Origin: Glandiceps talaboti
Taxonomy: Eukaryota; Hemichordata; Enteropneusta; Spengelidae
DNA: 64,000 bases
Assembly (NCBI RefSeq): GCF_964340395.1
Contig: NC_135559.1
Span: forward strand, 22,431,121 to 22,495,120
Reading direction: 5' to 3'
The notes beneath the pieces are model-generated. The model did no database searches, was not told the DNA's origin, and saw only the letters and a program-made list of their open reading frames with translations. This document shows, one piece after another, positions 38,190 through 50,331 of this stretch; within the stretch, counting starts at the first letter, position 1; every line of letters starts with the position of its first letter. A program made the translations under genes and the position numbers.

Positions 38190-38449
38190 TGTGTTCTTTT
38201 TACAGACTTGTTGTCAATAGCAACACGTGAATCGGTGTACGCACTGTTGACATCGAGTGACAATAACTGTATGGTGGTCGCTACAGAGTCTGCCTCAGAC
38301 TCAACCTCCCAGCTTCCTCCGACATCTACCACAGAGGGAGCTGGACAGCGACACATATCACCTAGATTATCTTGGGGTAAGAGACGTGCAGGAAGCATAA
38401 CGATTGCCACTTGGAACTCACACTTCAACAATTGTTGTGGGCCAAGCAC
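38190..38449 (-). CDS. Putative upstream exon of the cysteine-rich minus-strand gene
   Basis: On the minus strand a pyrimidine-rich tract and ATACATAG precede 38449, and a donor GTAAGT follows 38190. The frame (86 codons plus CA) includes DNLGDMCRCPAPSVVDVGGS and ends NKSVKRT. Spliced to 37592, CA plus A gives Gln and continues in the frame of the downstream exon. The product would be propeptide-like. The plus strand of the same DNA also has a plausible exon (38206-38376, acceptor TTCTTTTTACAG, donor GTAAGA, phase 1-1), so strand is uncertain. Confidence 0.3.
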
Positions 38450-38459
38450 CTATGTATAG

Positions 38460-41249
38460 AAATTTAAAAAAAAACCACCTGATTTTTAATATTGGCTGGG
38501 TGTAGAATGTGATGTAGTGTCTAATAGTGTTCTATCAAACTCACACCACTGTACTATAATCATGTTTAATAGTCAACTGTAACGAGGGAATATGTCATTC
38601 TGGTGAGGATGGTCCACCGAGATCAATGGTGTTTACGTAAGGGGTGCATCATTTGATATCTGGGGATTTTTTAGAAAAAAATGTCACAGGCCAAAAGTGG
38701 AAAACAAATATTGCAGTGGCGAACTCCAAGACAGAAGCTAAATATTGTTATGATGCAAATGTGGAAACTAGCGACAAATGTCGAACTCCAAGCTTACATG
38801 AGATTTTTGCCAAAATGTGTCTTCAATCATGTAATTTTTCATAACACGACGTGACGCGACTTGGTCATATTGAATACATATATACATTTCCAAAAAGAAT
38901 TTATACAAATTATAGACAAAAGCAATAAGTTTTTAGTTACTCTAGGAAAAAATGGTTGTGGCCGCCGAACAAAAAATAATTATGGCCTATGGGTCCAATT
39001 ACTCCAGCCCCCCCCCCCCCTACGTAATCAAATGGTTTACCCCCGAATCGCCTGTGTGTTATTACCTTTATTAGTTCGAATAATGGTGTGTCATTGATCA
39101 ATTAATGTAGGATAGCTATGGTATTGTTAATCAAACTATGCCCTTGTTGTGGTCGTCACCCAGTGACTCGACTTTAGCTAATCATTTCCGAGTCTGTCAT
39201 CAATATTTATTCACCAGTCATAACTTTGTGACGTCACAACCCATCACTATAGAGTGTGACGTAGTAAGAAATACTTTGATTTTTAGTATGCAGATAGTTC
39301 ATGGGATTCTTCGTGTGTTGCCATGGATACTTTTGTGTTATTTTAACTGTCAAAGGTGCATGTGTCCCCCGAGAGGAGATTTTACTATACAAAGTACATG
39401 TCTATAGAAAGTCAACATTGTTTATCTAGTGAGTTCTTTTAAGATCAATGGATTTGACTGCATAAAGGATGGTTACAAAGGTTATCTATATGTTACACTA
39501 TGATATTGCTATAACGTGGCTGTCCATGACATGATATGAGATGAGATGAACAGCCTATTTGTAACTTAGGTGACTGCCTCAGAAAAGATTTCGAACATCG
39601 ACAAGAAACTCTGAACGTTACAGGCTGGTGTAAATAGTGTAGAACAAAAATATCCACACTGTATACATAATAGTGGTCGTGTACAGCTCCGTAGCTTTCC
39701 AAGCTTGGTAACATATAGTTTACACTTAATATTCAATAGAATTATTATTGTTTTCTTTAAAATAACTTCTCGTTGTATTGGTTTTGATTGTTACTTTGAT
39801 ATTCTGGCATCTGCCAATAGACTGTTTCTATACTAGTCAAAGAAAGCCTTTATACACAATGTTCCTAGATAGACTGTTTCTATACTAGTCAAAGACTGTT
39901 TCTATAATGCACGATATATATAGAGACCACACTATTCAGCCACATCGACTTCACTCACCATTTCAATAGAAATGTCATATGTATTTAATATTGTTATTTT
40001 GGATGTGAATTTTCACTTTTCCGATTCTTCAGTTTTTCAATGTTTAAATCTTAAGTGACGCAAAGTAATACACTGGCAGCTTACTTTTGATTGCAAATAC
40101 GATTGATTGACACCGTCGTTTTTGCCAAACCATCGTCAAATTATGAAACTATGATACGTGATTGGTTTTATACAAAGGGTAAATAAATATTAATCAATGA
40201 TGTGTGAAATGCAGTCGTCGCTCCATACATCAGGTTATCAAATCAACTCGTTTAGAGAGTCTAAGTATTGTAGGTATCGAGATAAAGAAGTTGTGTTGAG
40301 TTGTCAGGATAGGTTAAACATAACTTTCACTCACCAATGTTGAATACAATAACGTTGAATGGTCACTGAGCTTCAAAGTGACGACAGCTGTAAAGTATGT
40401 TGTGTTCACTTTACTGTCCACGTCAAATTTAGATTAAACACTTAATGCTATTAACTAGACGTTACCATAGTAACTAGTCCGAAGAGTACAAGTGCAGGAT
40501 GGTCGCGGACGCGTGTTGCCCCGTCTAGTCCTGATCTACCACAAATTTACAATTCTTACCAGTATACGTTGTAGGTTTGGTCAAGTATTCCATCTCAATG
40601 GTTTGACTTTTATAAACTTTGTCTGTCAACTTTTAGTTGACTAGAAAACAATAAACATGATAAGATGAACGAGATTCCAACACGATATTATGTAAGAAGC
40701 TTTTGTGAATTCAGACTTAGTGTAGATGAATATCTGAATAGAAAGACACTAACCACGCATTAAACAAATCGATTAGATACCAGTCGCCATTCATTGTACA
40801 CGGCCTCGTCTACTCATCAAATGTAATCACGGTCGTTATTTATGTCCGATGACAAAACTTTACTATCCGATGATATCCTAAGCTGATCGAATATGATATG
40901 ACTATTGGTGGCATTGTATTATTACAGTAATATAGAACATTGCTCAGTTTAATGGACCACTTTTATCCTTCAAAAATGATATTGCATTTCAATGCTGTTA
41001 TAAACAAGTATTGTTGTAAATATTTCTTGACATAATATTGATTAACTTTGATTTGCGCGTTTTTTATTTACGGTTTTTACCCTTATCATTTGTTGAGGTA
41101 ACGAGGCACAACAAGGCAAGTGATTCCACTGTCTTTTAGTGACAATTGGGAGAGATTTATCAATAATTAAATTGCTAAATTAAAACAATGATTTCATAAT
41201 TTATCATTGTTGCCGACATTCAAACATATTCCTAGTCTCTTTCTGTCTC

Positions 41250-41287
<38 letters not shown>

Positions 41288-42760
41288 GACACGATATACT
41301 AAAAACAGATACACTGTAAATTTCCAAATATTTATGTGATTTTGTACTAGTATCTAATTTTTTCATTTCAATTGATTAATACACTCTTACAAAATATTTA
41401 TTGAAATCTCATCTGAATTTCATGTTTGCCATAATAAAACTGCTAAAAATACATGACTTTGTATGGTTTGCTTCAGCAAGGGGCACGAGCTGTTGGCAGT
41501 ACTAGAAACTGACATTTTAAATCTCTTTTACGGTAAGACGTTCTGAAACAAAATCACCCAAAATATTTGAAATGAAATGAAATGAAATCGAGGAATACAT
41601 TATAATTCGTTTTGATACTGGAAGAAGTGGCAATTTGGCGAGTTGTGTTTTTCCTTTTTGAATAAATTGACTTTGATAATGAATACTGCCATCTAGAGTC
41701 GACTTATGTCTTTCTCAGATTGACATAACGTACACTTCAGTGTCAATTATATATCCATGCAATAAAAACACCTCCTTATTAATTGAGACATTTTTTGTGT
41801 GTATTCAATATCAGACTATCAACATTATCGTCATGCCAACGCGTTACATTTGAAAGAATTCTTGTATGTATAATGAAAGTAACAGATATATAAATATTTA
41901 TCTTAGAAAAGCCACTTTTAATTTCAAAGTTTCCAATAACGAAACTTCTAAAATATTATTTGTTTCGTCCACGGGGACGTCCTGTTATTGTCAAAACAAC
42001 GAGGTAACTGATTTTACAACTCTTACGATACTAGTAACTTGTTTTGATACTGGAAACAATGGCAATTTTGTGGGGGGTTTTTACCTTTGATGAGGTATAC
42101 TGCCATCTATAGGTGACCTTATATTTATATTCGTCTTTTTCTCAGGCTGGCCTTGTAAACATTTACTTCACTCTTCCTCATTTGAAGCGATATTTTTGTC
42201 TGTAGATTTCTTCGAACGCTAAAAGCGTTGATTGACATATAGAATCTGATATAGAATTTAATGAAAGTAACGCATTTTCCTTCTCGTTAACAATTTTCAA
42301 CTACAATATTATGCCCGAGGCTCCTTTGTAAGTCTAAAGTAACATGATGACATGTACGGATTTGATAAAGATCTCATGATTTTCATGTTGCCAGCTTTCC
42401 GTTTTCCCTAGAAATGAATGCCCCTTAACTTCGTCATATATGTTTTGATGTCTATTAACTGCTAAGTTCATTGTAGTTTTACATGATTGGGTTGCAAGTG
42501 AAACTAAAATGAATGAACTTCTGTGTCGTTGTTTTTACCCTAAAAGTAGTCGGGTCTTTATTTGTGTTTGTTTACTTGAAGTATATTCATTGAACAATAG
42601 ATCATGATGTTCACCCTACCAACAACTTTGAAAGTTGATGACGTCATAGACAATACCATTTCGGACTTCATGCCTTGGTCTCTGAGGTTTGGTACTGTAA
42701 TCATGGTAACGATTCTTGGTCTTTTCAGATCCATAAGAATTAAACTTGATGAGTGACTTG
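38460..42760. other. Intergenic unique DNA
   Basis: No convincing coding exon is seen on either strand. Local items are a C run near 39010, a duplicated GACTGTTTCTATACTAGTCA (about 39821 and 39871), a TATATATAG box near 39908 without an attached gene, a (TG)n at 41254-41285, and two diverged copies of a segment containing TACTGCCATCTA (about 41610-41790 and 42038-42190). Confidence 0.5.
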
Positions 42761-43490
42761 TGAGTGTAATAATAATAATAATAATAATAATAATCTTTAT
42801 TTATACTGGATAGTTCTTTAAGCATATAAACACTTGTCTCCCAAAAAGTCCAGTGAGGGGCATCCCTCATGGGTTCAGTGTTAATGCAGGAGGAAACCGG
42901 AGTACTCGGGGAAAACCTGCGTTGTTCGGTAGAGTCAAACTGAACGACACTCTTCTTACTTAATACAGCGTGGTATGGGGTTCGAACCCCGACCACAGTG
43001 GTAAGAGGCCGGGGGGGGGGGGGACTACTCCCCTTATTTGAGTATATGTATATGTGCCGCCCTTTGGGGTGTGTTTTCTAGCCCTTTGGTCTAAAATGTG
43101 GTCTGTCTTTTTCGAGCTGAAGAGTCTAAAATGGGGTCCACTTTCCATTATTTTTGAATTTGCTTGGTCTAAAACGTGGTCCATTGTCCTTTACCAAATC
43201 ATAATTGCCATTAATTGTTCCAAAATGTTGTCTCCTAAGGAAAATGTAGTTAGTTAGTTAGTTAGTTAGTTGATAGTTAGTTATGTAGTTAGTTAGTTAG
43301 TTAAACTTTTCATCTTTTAGAAAACCTGTAATTGTCTAAAATGGGGTATTGATTTTTGGTCAAAGTGGGTCTAAAATGGGGCCTGGGTTTCCAGCATTGG
43401 CCACACACCCCTACCAGAGCTGGTCACCGGTACCGCCCCCGGGGTAAGAGGCATGGTGTTTAACCACTCAGCCACCGACAACCCCAGTCT
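42761..43490 (-). mobile_element. tRNA-derived SINE (minus strand), split by a later insertion
   Basis: Reading the minus strand, the 5' part has a Ser/Leu-tRNA-like A box (GTGGCTGAGTGGTTAA, about 43475-43460) and, after an inserted segment, a B box GGGGTTCGAACCCC (42990-42977). Removing the insert with one copy of the flanking 10-bp repeat puts the boxes about 43 nt apart, as in a tRNA. The body then contains CGAGTACTCCGGTTTCCTCC, similar to conserved core domains reported in widespread animal SINEs. It ends with AATAAAGATT and a (ATT)n tail at 42794-42766. The exact 5' end and the target-site duplication of the SINE itself are not resolved. Confidence 0.8.
43000..43452. mobile_element. Insertion of ~433 bp inside the SINE, flanked by 10-bp direct repeats
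   Basis: The 10-mer GGTAAGAGGC occurs at 43000-43009 and 43443-43452 and bounds 43010-43442. The insert starts with a G run and GACTACTCCCC and ends ACCGGTACCGCCCCCGG. The ends are loosely complementary (CGGGGGG versus CCGGGGGCGG on the opposite strand). The interior holds several diverged copies of GGTCTAAAATGGGGTC and a (GTTA)n at about 43247-43300. No coding capacity is seen. It looks like a non-autonomous transposon; its class is uncertain. Confidence 0.75.
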
Positions 43491-43499
43491 CGAGACTTT

Positions 43500-43825
43500 A
43501 TCACTAATATTCTCACGTAAAATTAAGCCACTTTACCATTCTCATGTCAAAAAAATACGAGACTTTAACATTATCACGTCAAATTACGTGACTTTATCAT
43601 TCTCATGTCAAATTACGCGACTTTACCATTCTCACGTCAAAATACGAGACTTTAACATTATCACGTCAAATCACGTGACTTTATCATTCTCATGTCAAAT
43701 TACGCGACTTTACCATTCTCACGTCAAATACGAGAATTTAACATTATCACGTCAAATTACGTGACTTTATCATTATCATGTCAAATTACGTGACTTTATC
43801 ATTCTCAAGTCAAAATACGAGACTG
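43500..43825. repeat. ~29-bp degenerate tandem array (about 11 copies)
   Basis: The unit is TACGTGACTTTATCATTCTC followed by ATGTCAAAT. Alternating subtypes (TACGAGACTTTAACATTATC and TACGCGACTTTACCATTCTC) suggest a three-unit higher-order repeat of about 87 bp. Confidence 0.92.
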
Positions 43826-46713
43826 TAGTATTTTCACTATTGATGGTGGGTTTAGTCCTATTTTCTATATCTACATATTTAATTCTAAATACCCTATGCA
43901 ATAAACTTGAAAATTGGAGAATATATTGTTCTTGCATTGTTCCAAAAATCAATAGGTACAGTATAAGATAGTTACTTTGGAAGGATAAATTTGAAACGAA
44001 TGTGACGTTTTGATCTGTCTTCTACGCACCTCTTAAACATTGAGGACCATTACAAGTGGTGCGAGGCGTTATTAATATCTCTCTCCAAACTGGCGACGGA
44101 ATAATAGATTGATAAATCGATGGTAGTTGATATCCTTGATCATTGTTCACGATCAGTCTCCTTCAAATTGTCCTGCATATGTCAAACAAACAAACAAACA
44201 AACAAACAAACAAACAAACAAACAAACAAACACATAAAAACACAAAGATAGCAACATTGACAACATGACATATGAATGTGATATTGATGTATAGAGGCTA
44301 CGAAAATGACCATACATTTTCTCTAATTTAAAGATAGTCTCACTGTATCATAGCCAACTATCAATATTTGAAGATGAGTGATGAAATTGGAGGAAACAAT
44401 TACCAGTTTAGAACTGAATAAACCTGTACTACACTGGACACATGAAGACATACTAGTATATCTGACGTGTAAAGTGTAGAGATGTCACCATGGAAACACA
44501 AATTTAAAGAAATGATTTGTCTACTTTCTATCTACAGTATGCAGACAAGTGTGTATCTACATACACTTTGGATAGCAGTGGTATTCTGTATATACTCGTA
44601 CATATTCCTTGTTTCGGGTTCAAGGCCCTTCAACAACAAAATGCAAGATATGTTTACAGACACTGCAATCTAACCTATCCTTAAAAAAGAAAAACTGAGT
44701 TGATAAATCAAATCAATAAAGACCACTCTCCACCACCTGCATGTACAGAATCGCAGTATATGTAGAAATACAATGGTAAATGGTAAACAATAAACTTTGA
44801 ACTGTGTGTATGTTATAACCTATAGATGTAAATGATTTGATCTACCAAACTGATGAACATTTTTGGTCAGACACTTTACATAAACATTGCTACACAAATC
44901 TACCACGCGTGACGCTCTTAACACAATTGTAGACACTTTTAGGCACAGGTTGACCAAAAGACGACATTGAATATTGAAATAAGCATATAACTAATATTTA
45001 CAACACCAAGACTAAAATGAACAGTTTTCTAAAACAATTATTCTACGCGAATTCTGTTACAGGTTTTCAAACTGAATCTAGACAACAAATGACAACAGTA
45101 CAAATTTGAACAGAATCTCTTTAAAACTTAACCTAACTATAACTTCATGAGACCAAAAAAGCTAAATTACTGAACAGAAAGTTACTACTTGTAGAGTGAA
45201 CTCATTTGCCTAGTAGTTTAAAAAACTCGTTCCAAAAATATCCTTGTTTTGCCAAGTTTAGCCGTTCAAGTGCGTTCTAGGCTAAGCCTAATTTATGTAC
45301 ACTACACTCACATTGGTATTAGAAATCTTTTTTTTTAACCTTTGGTAATTCCCTCCGTCCTAGAGGATCCTCAAACTGGAAATAAATGCGACTAGTAAAA
45401 CGTAAAATATTCGTTTCCTTTGGTGAGATATTGCATGTACATGTGTTATGGTCTTACATGGTGCGTCGTGGTAGATGGAGGTCTGAAGAAATTAAATATC
45501 GGAAAAAACAAGAAATGGTAAAGGTCGATGGATGCCTTATAATCTACATCCTGACGACAAAGTACAATTGTTTTGACCTTGTTGTCTGCCATACAGCGAT
45601 AGCCTAAACGGATTAGAGGGCTAATCTTTGCTTGTTCGCATTTAAGTACTTAATACACGGCCACGTCGTACTGGGAGGAGACTAGTGTCATTATAACATG
45701 TAATTATGGTACCGCAGACAATGGAGAAGTGTGACGAGTCAGTTGGGACTGGTGCCACGGTAGATGACAAGGTGGCAGTTTCCAACTACTTAATGTACAC
45801 TTACGTTACTTCCTGTAGCGGTCCTCCTTCAACTTGTAAGTTCTGTGATTACCGTAGGTGTTATGGGGGATATCTTCAATGCTTTAATATTTCCCTCTGG
45901 CGACAAATGGGTAGAAAAATACCAATAGTTGTCTATGACGGGTGCCAGTCTTTTTTCATATAAAATTGCGCAGCTCTTCAATAAAGTTAGATAAGTAATG
46001 AAAAGTTGACTCACCAAGTGTTAATGCACTCTGCTGGAATTTAAATCTGTTCCGTTTCTTGCTGTGTATCAGGAATATCCATATGTCTCTCCCCTTCTGC
46101 CAGCCCACCGTCTCCCCTGTTACCCCACCGTTTCAACTCTGCCAACCGGCTGCTCCCACTCTGTAAGACGATTAATAATCCCCAACCCTTTACAGTTCTT
46201 GGTTCATAATAACAGTTATTTGCTTTTCATCTAATTTTAAATTTAGATATTCTTTTCACATATTTCTCAATAATTCATAAATGTCATTTACTGCCTTTTC
46301 TTGCGTCATTTGAATGACTAAAATTACACAAACTGTCCCTACAAGTGCTCAACAACGAACAATATAAGCAATCTTGCAGAACAAAAAATGACTTCACTGA
46401 TGATGGTCAGAGACCGTCTTGGACAGGTGTGTTAGGTGAAATGACAACGTCTCATACCATGTACATACAGGCCAGGACACGCGAACAAACACACACAGGC
46501 TTACAAATACCCACAAACGTACAGTGATAACACGTGCTAATAGACACCAACCACGGATGTAACGCATTATACAACAGGCTAACAGAATCACATACATGAC
46601 CACGGATGCATTACATAGCCATGTTAACGCAATTATAATGTAAATACTGACTGGCAAACAACCATACACATACAGTGACATTGTACATACTGGCTGACAT
46701 GTGCACACAAAGC

Positions 46714-46778
<65 letters not shown>

Positions 46779-47130
46779 TGTATAAATGTACTACGCATAA
46801 GTGACGACTGTTGCTGTATGTTGTATTGTCGGATTTTGACATTTCAATTTTGTTTTACTATTTTACTTCGTTTTGCACAGTGACTTTCCTTTGCCATATT
46901 TCCTTATTTTGTTATTCTTACGACATCTACGTTGTTTGTCGATGGGTTTTAATGTTCTACTGCATATCGGTGTGTAACGTCGTGCTGTTAATTTACATGC
47001 AGACGGAAAAACAGAGACAGAATGGTCGGGCAGTGAAATGCAAATAACGAGTAGTTGAACACACACAGACACAGACACGTCCTTATTGTCATCCTACAAT
47101 CTCGTTTCGTTTAAACATTACAGTGGAAAT
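43826..47130. other. Intergenic unique DNA upstream of the CHRDL gene
   Basis: No gene is recognised. Microsatellites are (AAAC)n at 44184-44231 and (GACA)n at 46712-46779. Short open frames at 45386-45607 and 45706-45963 show no recognisable motif. Confidence 0.5.
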
Positions 47131-47138
47131 TGACGCAG

Positions 47139-47144
47139 TATAAA
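47139..47144 (+). promoter_or_regulatory. Candidate TATA box of the CHRDL gene
   Basis: TATAAA followed by GG lies about 120 bp upstream of a possible non-coding first exon ending at 47265 (donor GTAAAT). A TCAGTCC element about 40 bp downstream could be an initiator. Transcript data would be needed; this is inference. Confidence 0.3.
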
Positions 47145-47169
47145 GGTAGTAAAGTCGGAGACTAATCAG

Positions 47170-47265
47170 AGAAGTGAGGCGTCAGTCCGACCCAGCGACA
47201 AGTGTAAGGAATTGTTTGAAGCTGACTTGCGACTTGTCCACCATGTTTCACGAGAGGAAGCAATG
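47170..47265 (+). other. Candidate 5' UTR exon of the CHRDL gene
   Basis: Bounded by the presumed start downstream of TATAAA and by the donor-like CAATG-GTAAAT at 47265/47266. It could splice to the acceptor TATAAAGCAG ending at 48556, 12 bases before the CHRDL start codon. It contains an ATG at 47243 in good context (CCACCATG). After splicing this would be an 8-codon upstream frame (MFHERKQW) that stops just before the main start. Confidence 0.3.
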
Positions 47266-48556
47266 GTAAATACTAGTAATGAGACGTGTTTAAAAGCTAA
47301 ACTTGGCACCTGTCCAGTCGTCACTTTCTTCATTTTACCCAATTAAATGGCCGTTATATAGAACATAATTTAAAACAAGGAGACCGGGCCATTTCCAAAA
47401 TGAACTTGTCATTTGGTAGTTCCATTACCACTTGTATTTGGAGGTAAAGTCTTGAATGTCATTATACTAATTTTTTATACATATTTCGTTAGTCTCTCGT
47501 TATACGTCATTTCAGAAACCTACGAGAACACACATAGTAAATATTGAATGTAATATCAGTGAAAAATCACCAATACTGCAACGATTTCACTTCAATTCAA
47601 ACCAATATAGGAAATTCGATTGGTCTGACCCGTAGATACTAGAGAGTTGGTATGCTGTGCTCAAACGTCTTTGTTTGGCATTTTGATGAAAACTTGTAGG
47701 TTTTGCTCCCCTCGTTGAGAATTAAGCAGGCGTAATACGCATCGGTCCATAGAGGGATCGTAAACATTGATTGTCTAAAGTAAAACGTTTGGTTCCCTAC
47801 CTACGTGTACATACTAAGCGGGGCAATGTCAAACAAATCAAATGCATGGGGGTAAACGAAGTCACAGTCCATACGTCGCCAACCACCACACGTCTTCTCA
47901 TTCGGCAAGGATTCCACAGTCATGTCTCGTTAAAGTGGAGTCCAAAAGGTGATAATTTACCTTAATGGGCATAATTACCATTTTTGCCAATCTGTGGCGC
48001 ACAGTCCTAAACACAGATTGCTATATAGCTGACGTATGTCCAAAGTGTAGTATTACTCGTAGTAGCTTTACCCTCAACAAGACATTCCGAACTCTGCAAC
48101 CGAACTGTTAACATCACTTCTTACATCTCCAGCATCAAGATCTTTAGAGTGTTCCACAGCTAACCAAACTTGGTCCAATAACATTGCTTGGTTTTTCCAC
48201 GAACAAGTTTCGACAAGTGTATCAGGTAAGGCTCCTTATCTATTATCTTGTTGCTTTGTCTTTCTTTAATAAAAATACGCATGTCTCATTGTTTTTTCCA
48301 TTTTCTTTATCTAATAGCAGTTATAGCAGGAAATGTCTTTTGGGTATGAAAAGTGAATTACGTCGCCAACGTTTCGTCAGATCCCATTTTTTTCTCAAAC
48401 ATTGAGAAGTTTGATAATAAAATGTTATCCATATATTTCCCTTTCTCTGCCTAACTTTTCCATTACATTTCCATGTGTGTGACATTGGTCTAACTTTTCC
48501 ATTACATTTCCATGTGTATTGCTATCTCATAGGTTTTTTTTATTTCTATAAAGCAG
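47266..48556. other. Proposed first CHRDL intron or upstream flank
   Basis: Mostly unique. A 40-bp segment (CTAACTTTTCCATTACATTT onward) is tandemly duplicated at about 48434-48520. Confidence 0.45.
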
Positions 48557-48568
48557 GTGACTAGAAAG

Positions 48569-48647
48569 ATGAAAACACTGGTTGTATTCTTATCTGTAAT
48601 CTTACTTGTTAGTAAGAGCGAAGCAAGGTCTAAGCAGAGTCATAAAG
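48569..48647 (+). CDS. CHRDL: Chordin-like protein, first coding exon (signal peptide)
   Basis: The ATG at 48569 opens MKTLVVFLSVILLVSKSEAR then SKQSHK, a typical secretory signal peptide with a hydrophobic core and likely cleavage after SEA. The donor is GTACGT after 48647; the exon leaves one G (phase 1). That G joins AT of the next exon to give Asp directly before the first VWC cysteine. This start is chosen because it is the only ATG that gives a signal peptide in frame with the VWC exons. Chordin-like proteins are secreted antagonists that bind BMP ligands outside the cell. Confidence 0.85.
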
Positions 48648-50191
48648 GTACGTATTTTATGTTTGATTTATAGTTTTATAACAAGTGTTCAACGGTTGAC
48701 TATGCACATTATTAATATTCAGTCAAATGACAGACACTATAAAATATCCACAGAGTTTTTAAAGTCGATACAGTCGGTGAAAGTACGCAATGTTAGTTAA
48801 CTACTTGATATATTTACATTATGTACTGTTTACCCAAAAGGTGACAATAGTGTACATTCACGAACAAAGCATAGCAAATCTCCTTTTTCATTGTACGGTG
48901 TGTGGCAGACCACAGTGCACAAAGCAGACACACCTACACGTATAGTAAGACCTATCATGTAAGAATCAAGTAAAAGAAGTCACAGTGTAGTGAAGGCAAC
49001 TACAATAGAGAACCAATGCATATGCCTAGTTGGCAATGACAAACTCACTTTCTTGTTGTCATGGTAAATTTAATATTGCCCAGTATTTTACATGAAATGT
49101 GTACGTGAAACATTTTCTTATAGTGAGTATTATGAGATGTACGTAGCCATGGCGACACTTCTCTCATAGAGTCTTCAGATACTAATGTATGAACTCGAAT
49201 TCAAATACCTCCATCGAAAATATTATTTGTCAGAGAACTTCGATAACTAACACATGCGCAGAATCGTCGTACGTGGTTCCAGGGAACTAATATAGACAAT
49301 CCATTTGAGACGAGACGACCAATGGGGGTTGGCGTCAGTCGGTGGTGTCGGCCAGTAGGCTGACTTGGTCTACCCATAGACAGTGGACTGTCTATGGTCT
49401 ACCTGGCAACCAAACGACTTACAGGAACCATGAGATGACAGTCCGTGGCGTCGATAGCAACAACTAGTCAATCTCTGTGTCAACGAGACACATACCAATA
49501 CTGAATCGCGACATCGCGACACACAGGTGGTCAACTTTACTTGATGGTGGCATCTTGACTTGGGAGTATCGCCTACTGGGTCTTTATTACCTTCAGAATT
49601 TTTAAGCAATGAATGGAACCAATTGATAACATAGGCGGACTGCAACTCGGAGACAAACATTGTCACTTGTAAGCTAAGAGCTAATCCGTGGATGTCCCAG
49701 TACCAAATAATTTCGTATTATAAAGCTATTCTTTAGACCATTCATAAAACTTCATCCCCTGTAATTGTAAAAGACTCCTAATACTGCTACTTAGTGGTCT
49801 TAGGGTACATTGTTTTATAAATCTTCTAAAATAGCTAATTACTCAATTAGATTGTCCAAGAACACCCATGGATTGACTCACAAGGGACTGTGGCAAATCA
49901 AAAAATCACCAAGAAAATGGTTGTCACAGTGGTTCGACGATGCAAACTTCATATAAACTAAATTTACTGCTACAATTAGTGAACGTGACGTCGACACTGA
50001 GATCATAGCCCTGACTGTAAGCAAAGATAGGAGCTTTAATACTTGAGCCGGTGTGAACGGGGCTATTGTCAATATACAGTCGATGTATTCTGGAAGTGTT
50101 TACTATACGATTGCCTACAATGTACGTGTATTATGATTTATCGACTATAGACACATATGTCTCTAAGGTGATCCAATTAAAACCAAGAACA
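48648..50191. other. CHRDL intron 1, unique DNA
   Basis: No element is recognised. An open minus-strand frame at 49370-49666 has no known motif and is treated as chance. Confidence 0.5.
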
Positions 50192-50331
50192 GGTAACTGC
50201 ACTACCTAAAGCAGAACGTAATTTGTGGATGTTGTTTATTTTCCCAGATAACTGTTCATTTGGTTACTGCACTACCTAAAGCAAAACGTAATTTGTGGAT
50301 GTTGTTTATTTTCCCAGATAACTGTTCATTT
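50192..50331. repeat. 70-bp tandem duplication covering a splice acceptor and exon start
   Basis: Copy 1 (50192-50261) and copy 2 (50262-50331) differ at two or three positions. Both contain TTATTTTCCCAG followed by ATAACTGTTCATTTGG, the acceptor and first bases of the VWC1 exon. Only copy 2 leads into the full exon. Using copy 1 would put a TAA in frame ten codons on. Confidence 0.93.

Noticed and set aside
42977-42990. A genuine tRNA gene at the GGTTCGAACCC box
   Set aside because: The A box is separated by a 433-bp insertion, no acceptor-stem pairing is seen, and an ATT tail follows. It is a SINE, not a tRNA gene.
45386-45963. Open frames of 73 and 85 codons upstream of CHRDL
   Set aside because: No recognisable motif, no convincing splice sites or start context; consistent with chance.
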